NCBI GenBank assembly: GCA_022813625.1 | Contig: JAKLMB010000053.1 | Span: 42,736-106,735 of the forward strand | Reading direction: 5' to 3' | Length of the DNA stretch: 64,000 bases | Source: Aaosphaeria pasadenensis | Taxonomy: Eukaryota; Ascomycota; Dothideomycetes; Pleosporales | Part shown: positions 56,054-64,000 of the stretch, piece by piece | Position numbering within the stretch: the stretch's first letter is position 1 | How the letters are laid out: each line of letters opens with the position of its first letter | Position numbers and translations under genes: made by a program | Notes under the pieces: generated by a model | Seen by the model: the letters and a program-made list of their open reading frames with translations, nothing else | The model's database searches: none | What the model was told of the DNA's origin: nothing

Positions 56054-59000
56054 GTTGGTAGGATGATATTGTCGTACGGGGAACAGTTGAGGTAAGGGCC
56101 GAATAGTTGCACGCGATTGTTGAGTTCAGCAGCTATGAGAATTCTTCTCATATTTATATGTTTGGTTCAACCAGCCTCCGTTCCATCTGACCAGAGAGCA
56201 AACTTATTTCGTTGTGTGACTGCTATAGACAGAGAGGAGGCTGCAGGTCCAATACTCAACAAGACAAATTATTCCGCCAACAAGAGGTTACAACCCTTGA
56301 TTTTCGAAGCAACACATATGAAGCCGTAAGAAGGCACTGTCAAACAGTCTCTACCATATGACTTTTCCCAGCAGGCTGAACTGCTTGGGCGTAGCCATGC
56401 ATCTATCGACTTCTTGGGATCGTGTACCACTCTGGCAATGAACCCTTATTAGATAATTCTTCCGCCGATCTCGTTGACTGCACGGATGGTGGAAAAAACA
56501 GCATTCCACTCTAAATCAATACGTCCAGTGACTTCGTAGTTTCTCGTATCGCGTATTCGCTTCACGATCAGTGTAAGATACAATAGAGTTGCAGCCGAAC
56601 ACACGGCTGCCTTTCATCCGGGGCTCCATAACCCGACTATGCGCGAATCTGTATTTGGAAAAACCCTCCGGTCATATGAGTTTGGTAATATAGATAAGAT
56701 TGATTGGTGGGGAAGTGGGAGTGGATGTGGGGGAGAGGTGGAGAGAGATAGAACTACGTAGACGCAAATGGGGATACAACAAAAGTGCTCAGTTTTGCAG
56801 AGCTACTCGGGATAGAAAGATTATCGATATACACTCAATCAGATGGTTTTCTAATTTCCGACCCTTCGAATCTAAACCTCGGCGAAGAGGAGTAGTGTCT
56901 CTGAGATTTGGTTATTCGGTGAACATTCATTACCACCTTAGCATTTAGAGAAGTGTTGATTTCAGTTAGGGCTCTTAGGTGGTAGGCATTAATAATAGTA
57001 GTAATGTAACAACCTATTCGTTACTTACCGGTTTCCGTAGATAGGGTTGGTAGTAGATCTAATTGGTTCAGGAAGCCGATTACATTTGTAAAGTTAATTC
57101 AAGATGCGTAAATGCCATTGCATGCGGGATTGAGTAAACCTATAACATGAGAACTAATAATCTTGAATGTCCCTTTCTTGCGGATTCGAATTTGGCTGCT
57201 CAACGTCTTGGGATTTGTCCTTGATCGCCTTGAACATCGCAAAGCTGACCCTCATATCTGACTGAATGCCCTCCTGCCTTGTTCTATTCCTACAGGTTCC
57301 CGCCTGGTAACAAATAAGTGGAAAATATTGTTGAAAGGTGCCCGTTCTTCTTTTTGAAGTTGGAGGCGAACACTAGAGTAACAGCGTGCGGCCTCGAAGG
57401 AGAACTCTACTCTCCTGAACACTACTCGTATGATCTTGAGCCCCTATCCCCTGCAGAGACCAAGGTTGCATGGTTACATAATGTGCTCAATCTGCACGTG
57501 GCAGTAAAATCCCCGGACCAATGACGATTAACCCTGACGAATGATAAGGTAAACACTCGAACACGCAAAGTTGAGGAAAATAGCCCCTGCCTATAATGGA
57601 AAGTCCATTATTGAAAGGATTTAACTCATTCTTGCGAGTAATTGTATGAAGTTTCCCTACAATAGGCCGAGCTGTATCCGAGACTCAGGCGCCGGAGCTA
57701 TCATAAGATTGGGCATTGAGGATAAATCCGTAGCCCATTATGTACCATCATGGCTACGTAGACAATAACGGCATTGTTGGAAGATATCGGTGATTCCATA
57801 ATCAACTTGCCCCTTTAGGAAGTACCAGGAATGTGGGGATGCGCTCATGTGATAGTGAACACTGCATGTAATAATACCGTTCCAACTTTTCTTGACTGGG
57901 CGCACTCGTTCATCTTCCCTAATCCAATAGAATGGACACGGAGGATATGCCGCCGTGTACATGTGCCCCCTGTATGCTGCAGACAGGAATGAATGTACGA
58001 TTTCTGCTAGTAGAGGTAAGGGGGCCTCCAGACTCCGGGAAAACTTTCGAATGCAACGTCTTCATTTATCCGGCGAGAGAAAGCCACGAGATCAGGAGAA
58101 CCGCAAACCTCCTTCTCCTCGGAATCTTTTACCATCACGCTTCAAGCTACCTGCCCCTAACGTGGAAAAAGGTTAATTATTTTTACTTAATAGGGACGAC
58201 TCAACTGCTAGCCCAATAGAATCTTGATATCTATGTGTACATGATTTCTTGGTCTATGGGTACAATGTTATATCACGTAGATCGCTACTGTGCACAGGTT
58301 TCCTGGAGCAAAGTCTTCTTTACAAAAACTTAGTAACAAGAATGATTCCATATTAAATAAGAAGAGCGTGAATGCACCAAACATAGTAGCTGAACCAGGA
58401 AAGATAGCAGCTTCACTTACAGTGTCGATAGAGGCGTATCGTAGATCTAACTACTTGTAACGAGTAATAAATACAAAGCAATAGGTGTTGTGTCTAAGAG
58501 AGCATTCTTATATCATGCTGATGCGTGGTGTACGTCTGTTCAAATGATTCTATACTGTGACTTACACATGAATACATAATTCTAACTTGGTCCCCTTCGA
58601 TGGCTAGCATTTTCTTGAACCATGACATTGTCTTTGGTATCTTTTTGTCTGATATGACGTTTTACCAACTTCTACACAGTGCTGGCAAATGGCAGGCATG
58701 AAACAAAGCATGGCCGTGAGCAGTTGGTTTTGAGTGCATTTTCGGTGACAGCATGTGTTACTTATCGTTGTTACCCGGAAGCCGCGGGCTCACAATAGGA
58801 AGAAGTTGCGCACCTTCTAGTATTTCATTGGCTTCGGTCCGGCTTATTTGCGAGGCAACTATTTCGTCAGTAACCCTAGCCGAATGAATACTAATAGATG
58901 GCGGAGCACGCTGCAAATCCAATTCACCTCATAAACGAAAAAGTCACGAATCAGATTTTCTATCGATCCAGTTTGGCCAAATCAACTGCCGAGCCCTTAT

Positions 59001-59060
59001 CACCTATTTCCTTTGAGGTATTAACGTAGAGAAGCAGTTGACTGGACCATTCTCATCTCG

Positions 59061-59449
59061 ATGCAGCAAGTCAAGGAAGACCGGTTGAAGAACGACCTTC
59101 TTGTCACACTTGTTGTCGATTGCAACTTTCCTGATGACTTGGTTTGGATTTTTGGAGCCACAATCAGTCGGATTTTGACATCTGGTTTCTTGCATACGAG
59201 ACTTCGGCCCATGTCATTTCCAAACGACCTGCACCACATCCTCATATTTCGAACATATTACGTTATGCCTCGATAGATGCTCGGTCGGTAGAGCTCAGAG
59301 ACGACATAGTTCTCATTGCGTGTGCTCCGGACGAGATCGCATCCAAGATAAAGATAGCTGTAAGAAAAAGAGGGACGCATTTACCCACTACCCTTCACCG
59401 CGCGCATCTAGATCCGTCTGCTAAGGACATAGATATCGCGCACAGTTAA
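59061..59449 (+). pseudogene. possible decayed protein-coding fragment
   Basis: Two overlapping plus-strand frames (59061-59276 and 59144-59449) look more protein-like than their surroundings, for example VTLVVDCNFPDDLVW in one and DDIVLIACAPDEIASKI in the other. A frameshift near 59150 would link them. I recognise no family, and chance cannot be excluded. Confidence 0.25.
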
Positions 59450-60025
59450 ATACACGAGCATCTTGATACCGGTCTCCATGCCCACTGGCCCCAGCAGACC
59501 AAATCGCTACGGTTAGGTTGTCACAACGTTATCCAGAGGCTCGCTAAGCCAAGCTCTATAATTACGATGCAGGGCCAGAATCTTTTGGTGGAACACATCT
59601 GCTCTTGAATTATGGGGTCATCGGACCTTTCTTAATGTCTATGATAAGTACTCAGTACTAAATACGTTACTGAAAATCCTAATGTAGGAAAGTTCCTGAG
59701 CCATATGTCTAAACGTAGTCATCAATTGAAACGCGAATAACTCTATCTCTATATAGGGTATAATCTGGCCACTTAAAATATAATCTGCTTATGCACTAGG
59801 CGATCCGCCCTTTCGGAACCTAATAAAAGTCTAAAGAGGGGCATCACCTTCGATGACCACTAATGCAAAATCGGCTCTCGGAACGGAGGGGGAAAGGTGC
59901 GCTATCTAGCGAAATCCAAGTCGGCAACGCAATGGCCCCGATCCAGAACGTCCGAGTTACAGAGCTTCCGTGTGCTGATTATTTCGGCAGCGTTTAATGC
60001 CGAAGTAAACCCTTCACGTCAAGCA

Positions 60026-60050
60026 AGAGCGAGAGCGAGAGCGAGAGCGC
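60026..60050. repeat. (GAGAGC)n hexamer repeat
   Basis: About four perfect hexamer units in non-coding DNA, about 460 bp before the oxidoreductase start. Confidence 0.85.
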
Positions 60051-60510
60051 TGGCGAATTGAAAGAGCGTCTGTGCGCACTCAAATCTCGAGCATATGAAT
60101 TATTCGCGACCCTATTGGTTGCATCGCGTCCATTTCGAAGCCCGTCTCGAGCCTAGTGGTTCTGAATTCGGGCTAGCCTGGTTACTAGCAACCACAATGC
60201 AGTGAGTGTCGTAATGCTAAACCACACTCGCGATGTCCGCATGCAGAGTGCGTTAGTACGGATCATTCTCCTAATATGCCAAGGCATCTGTAGTGACTCG
60301 GTCGGTGATTTCAAAAGGTACTCCCCAGTTTAGTCTAAGATTGTCTAGTAAATACTAGTCAATTAATGACCAATCTCGGCACGAACGCGCCCATGTTCGC
60401 TCCGAGGACTGTCACGGTCACCATACAAAAAGGTGACCGAAGTGTACCACTATGACGTATCTTTAATTCGTCCTTCCATCCCCAAGCATAACATCTTTGA
60501 TCAAAGCGCC

Positions 60511-61521
60511 ATGGCGACAATGAGTGCATGGCAGTTTCAAGGCGCCTCGGGTCCAATCGAGAAAACTCTAGTCTTCTCCGAATCAAATGTTCAGAAACCC
60601 AAAGTTTCTGATACAGAACTCCTGGTCGAAGTGCACAGCACGACAGTAAACCCTATCGACTTCAAGATCCTGGAACTGGGAACGCTTTCCAAACTTATCT
60701 TTCGTTCACCCGTAACACCTGGGTTGGACTTCTGTGGACGCGTTGTCGAGGTCGGTGGCAAGGTGGAATCATTTCGTGCTGGCGACATTGTGTTTGGTTC
60801 TTGCGACGGGGTCTTTGGCCATGGTGCTCTTGCCGAGTTCGTCCTAGTTACAGAGAACACGGTTGCCATAGTACCAGAAGGCATAAAACCCGAAGACCTT
60901 GGCACGATCGCGACGGTCGGCTTGACAACATATCAGGCCATGAAGCCATACCTAAAAGAAGGAGCCAGGGCATTCATTAATGGCGGCTCCGGGGGAACTG
61001 GTGTTGTGGCAATCCAAATCGCGAAGGCACTCGGTTGCCACGTCACAACATCCTGCTCTTCGACGAATGTCGAGCTCTGTAAGAGTCTGGGCGCTGACGT
61101 CGTTCTCGACTACAAGAGATCCGACATCATAGAGCAACTGGGAAAAGAGCTAATGCCTTTCGACTTGATTCTTGACAACGTCGGAACTCCAGCCAACTTA
61201 TATCGAGCGGCACACAGATTTCTTGCACAAAGTGGGACGTTCATTCAGGTTGGGCTGGGTATGGATCTCCGAGCGATGAGACAACTGCTCGGTAACTTCT
61301 TACTTCCCAGATTTCTTGGAGGGGGGACGAGAAAATATGTCTTTGCGGTCACAAAACCAAATCAGGCCGACCTGCAACAACTCGCACATTGGGCAGAGAA
61401 AGGTCAGCTTCGAGCGGTTGTCGATTCTGTTCATGATTTTAGTGAAACGCTAAATGCGTTCACAAGACTAAAGACTGGAAGAGCCCAAGGCAAGGTTGTA
61501 GTTCGTGTCAAGACAGTGTAA
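60511..61521 (+). CDS. quinone-oxidoreductase-like NADPH reductase (zinc-independent MDR family), 336 aa
   Basis: Medium-chain reductase of the quinone oxidoreductase/RTN4IP1-like group, which reduces quinones or activated alkenes with NADPH. It is a single exon. I start at the ATG at 60511 (MATMSAWQF) because the family begins with this strand; the frame is open further upstream to 60433. The GroES-like domain has VNPIDFKILELG and TPGLDFCGRVVEVG. The cofactor domain has the nucleotide-binding loop INGGSGGTGVVAIQIAKALG and GADVVLDY. There is no catalytic-zinc His/Cys set, as expected for this branch. The C-terminus GRAQGKVVVRVKTV is complete. It is the last gene before the AT-rich block, about 570 bp away. 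Confidence 0.92.
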   Translation: MATMSAWQFQGASGPIEKTLVFSESNVQKPKVSDTELLVEVHSTTVNPIDFKILELGTLSKLIFRSPVTPGLDFCGRVVEVGGKVESFRAGDIVFGSCDGVFGHGALAEFVLVTENTVAIVPEGIKPEDLGTIATVGLTTYQAMKPYLKEGARAFINGGSGGTGVVAIQIAKALGCHVTTSCSSTNVELCKSLGADVVLDYKRSDIIEQLGKELMPFDLILDNVGTPANLYRAAHRFLAQSGTFIQVGLGMDLRAMRQLLGNFLLPRFLGGGTRKYVFAVTKPNQADLQQLAHWAEKGQLRAVVDSVHDFSETLNAFTRLKTGRAQGKVVVRVKTV

Positions 61522-62094
61522 TGGATTACGGCGCCTACGACCTTATGTGATGGGGTGTGCTTGTAGAGGGGATCCGCCTGTTACTCACGTGTACCGTACT
61601 GTGGTTGGTGTCGGGGGCGAAGGGAGTATAGCGAAGTATGGTAAGAGTAGGAGGCAAGATAGTTCCTTGTTAGATTACTGTAAAATAGAGTAAGGGTACT
61701 TCTAAAGAACAAAGTATCTTGACCACGGAGCCAGTGTGACTATCTTTATGGTTGACTATATGCTGAGGCTGATTCATGATCAGCAGTTCGCGGTTCGTGC
61801 ATAACGAACCGTGAATCTGGTTATATGACTAGTCGCTTTTTGTCTAATTTCCTGTAAGGTGTTCCTTGACCTCATCTGCAACCTCCTGTACAGCACAGTT
61901 GCTTCCTGTGTCTTCTGTTCGAATTATATTCGTAACACCTTACAAACCTTTTAAAATGTTTTATTACAGACATCTTAACACAGCATAATTTTATATATGC
62001 TGGTTAGCGTATAGGATGCTTATTGCCAAGTACTCTTGTCCTTACTACTAACACTTTGTTACGATCCAGGAATCCGAGGGGATAGCCCTGCACT
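61522..62094. other. intergenic, transition to AT-rich block
   Basis: GC content falls steadily. It contains an inverted repeat at 61786-61814 (listed separately). No gene is seen. Confidence 0.5.
61786..61814. repeat. 12-bp inverted repeat (hairpin) next to the AT-rich block
   Basis: TTCGCGGTTCGT and ACGAACCGTGAA flank a 5-nt loop (GCATA), with 11 of 12 bases matching. It could be a hairpin terminator, a protein-binding palindrome or a remnant of a transposon end. Confidence 0.55.
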
Positions 62095-64000
62095 CTTATA
62101 GCTGTTATTAACTATAATACTAAGGGATAAAATAAAATAACTATACCCTAATCTCCTTATTATATAATCCTATACTCCTATAAAACCTATACTATCTTAT
62201 AAGTATAGGATAGTATAGGATAGTATAGAATTATAGAAATACCTAAGTATATAAAGAACCTATAATACCTTTATAGTCTTTTATATTTAACCTAAGTTAG
62301 TATTAAATAATATACTTTACTATTCTACTACTATTATTATTTTTACCCTTATAACTACTTTATATTACTCTTTAGATTATTCTTAAGAACTAACTAGTAG
62401 ATTCTTAATCTTAATATTTTAAATACTCTTAAGATATCTAATAGTAGTAATATAAAGTAACTTAATAAGCTTAACCTCTTTTATAGAAATTAAAAGAAAA
62501 CTTAAATATAGCTTTTATATATAGAGTTATACTTTAAGTTTCTTAAAGATAAAATTAATAATAATAATAAACTTATATATATATATCTTACTATATTATA
62601 ATAATAGGTATTAACTTACTTTATAAGGGTAAGTAGAGGTTATTGTAGAGGTTTGTATAGGGTAAAGTAAGTATTAAAGACAGGGTAATAGCTCTAACTT
62701 ATCTTAGGGAATAAGCTACTATTATACTAGTAAGGTAATTCTAAAAGATTAGATATAATTTATTATTAACTATAAAGAACTCTTATATATAAAATCTAGT
62801 AATCTTATATATCTATCCTTCCTAGTTCTTACTCTATTTACTTAGTTCCCCTTAGTAACTAATTAGACTAAGTATATTATATAATATTAGATTATGTAAC
62901 TTCTCTATAGGTATTATTAGGCTTCTAGAGTTTAATCTCTAACTTTTATCCTATCTTCTTACTCTTATAGGTTTTAGTATTATAATATTACCTTCCTTCT
63001 TAAGCTCTTTATCTTAAAGATCTTATAAGCCTTCTTTTCTTATATAGTATCCTATACTACCTAGTATCCTATAATTATTATTATACTTCTAACTTTCTTA
63101 TAAAGTTATTCTTTTAGTAGTAAGGTTCTTCTATTCTAGTAGTAAGTTTATATAGGTACTATCCCCTACCTCTTATAGAGTTATACCTTTCTTATCTTTT
63201 TCTAACTATACTTAAGGTTTCTAGTTCTTTTACTATTTATTATTAGAACCTTAGTTTTTATATTTATATAACTAGTTATATAATACCTTTCTTTTAGTCT
63301 TATTCTAATTATTAAGCTACTAGTTAGGTTTATAAAACTAGCCTAGCTTCTTAGTCCTATAGGAGATACCTTATTTATAATTCTTTATATAGTTTAGCTA
63401 TAACTAAGGCTTTATTATATTATGCTACTAAAAGGTAGGCTTAAATTAAGTATAAGCTTAAGGCTACTAAAAATACTAAGTTAGCTATTTAGGCTAAGTA
63501 GTATTATCTTTATTATAACCTTGCTTAGTTTAATTCTTATTAGAGGGAGTTATTTAATTATAAGCTAGAGTCTATTTAGGAACTTAAAGCTCTTAAGAGG
63601 GCTAAATATAAATCTTTATAGTAGAAATCTACTACCTTAGAGACTTCTACCTTTTTTAATTTTAGTCCTCTTTCTCTAGGCTAGTTTAAGAATATTAATT
63701 TTAGAACTAATTTAGTAACTATTAGTAGTTTATTAAATTTTTAAGGGGTTCCTATATATTATTTTTATAAGTATATCCTTTCTATTTTACTAGGAATTAT
63801 TATTAATATTCTTTTTTCCTAGTATTAAGGATTTCTTCTACTTTATATTTATCTTCCTCTATAGCGTCTAGTATAATTAGTATCTCTATATTTCTATAGG
63901 CTAGTTCTAGAAGCTTCTTATAGAATACTAGGTATATCCTTATATTCTTTAGTAGGTCTAGTTTATTTATAACTAGTCCTATTTATTTTATAATTTTAAA
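62095..64000. mobile_element. RIP-degraded repeat (probable transposon remnant), runs off the window
   Basis: Very AT-rich sequence in which TA is everywhere and CA/TG dinucleotides are nearly absent, the expected result of C-to-T change at CpA on both strands. Plus-strand traces of former coding sequence are visible at about 63.38-63.65 kb. There, a Lys/Leu/Ala-rich frame is interrupted almost only by TAG and TAA, which correspond to lost Gln or Trp codons. The element class is not certain; the Lys-rich helical trace would fit the tail of a pogo/Fot1-type transposase but is not diagnostic. A tandem TAGGATAGTA motif occurs near 62.2 kb. Confidence 0.75.

Larger units (their letters stand above)
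56054..60510. other. 4.5-kb gene-sparse region
   Basis: No intact gene is supported. Several frames of 60-100 codons occur (for example at 56700, 57318, 57932 and 59144) without domains or joinable neighbours. A possible decayed gene around 59.06-59.45 kb and a hexamer repeat at 60.03 kb are listed separately. Confidence 0.5.

Noticed and set aside
1..64000. CRISPR arrays, rRNA genes, bacterial-type operons
   Set aside because: No spaced direct repeats or rRNA signatures were seen; the intron-rich genes are eukaryotic.

Overview
The window is nuclear DNA of a filamentous ascomycete (Pezizomycotina). Most genes carry several short GT-AG introns of about 38-80 nt with CTRAY-like branch points. 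Gene families such as a tyrosinase, a Zn2Cys6 regulator, an Ecl1-type factor and a PRISE-type reductase are typical of this group, and the last 1.9 kb looks like a repeat destroyed by repeat-induced point mutation (RIP). A dothideomycete is my best guess, but the sequence alone does not prove it. I assembled 21 protein-coding genes and one tRNA gene. For every spliced gene the exon lengths sum to a multiple of three, which supports the models.

Layout. 1-5.5 kb: an SDR oxidoreductase and a CorA-like cation transporter, transcribed divergently. 5.5-16 kb: secreted tyrosinase, a Ppn2-like polyphosphatase, a degenerate Ras-like GTPase, a NiCoT nickel/cobalt transporter, a mitochondrial-type 3-oxoacyl-ACP synthase and an unknown protein. 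16-28 kb is mostly housekeeping: MET2 homoserine O-acetyltransferase, an unknown tail-anchored-looking protein, mRNA guanylyltransferase, the complex III assembly factor Cbp3 and a large RRM+PUF RNA-binding protein of the Jsn1 type. 27.8-34.4 kb has no convincing protein gene but contains a remarkable tRNA-Leu(CAA) gene. 34-45 kb: the SWR1-complex subunit Swc2/YL1, ribosomal protein eS24, an EFM3/FAM86 eEF2 methyltransferase and an Ecl1-family factor behind a very long leader region. 46.8-62 kb becomes sparse and accessory-like: a Zn2Cys6 regulator, an SDR, a PRISE-type reductase, a small secreted cysteine-rich protein and a quinone-oxidoreductase-like enzyme, separated by long empty or decayed stretches. 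The window ends in an AT-rich, CpA-depleted block.

The most unusual signal is the tRNA-Leu(CAA) gene at 32840-33060. Besides the normal intron after position 37, it is broken by two further segments with the full signature of spliceosomal introns (GTAAGT/GTACGT donors, CTAAC/CTGAT branch sites, CAG/TAG acceptors). One lies exactly between the invariant G18 and G19, the other inside the T stem between positions 49 and 50. Removing all three restores a cloverleaf in which every invariant base I checked is present. I know of no described tRNA gene interrupted by pre-mRNA-type introns, so this is the prime candidate for follow-up.
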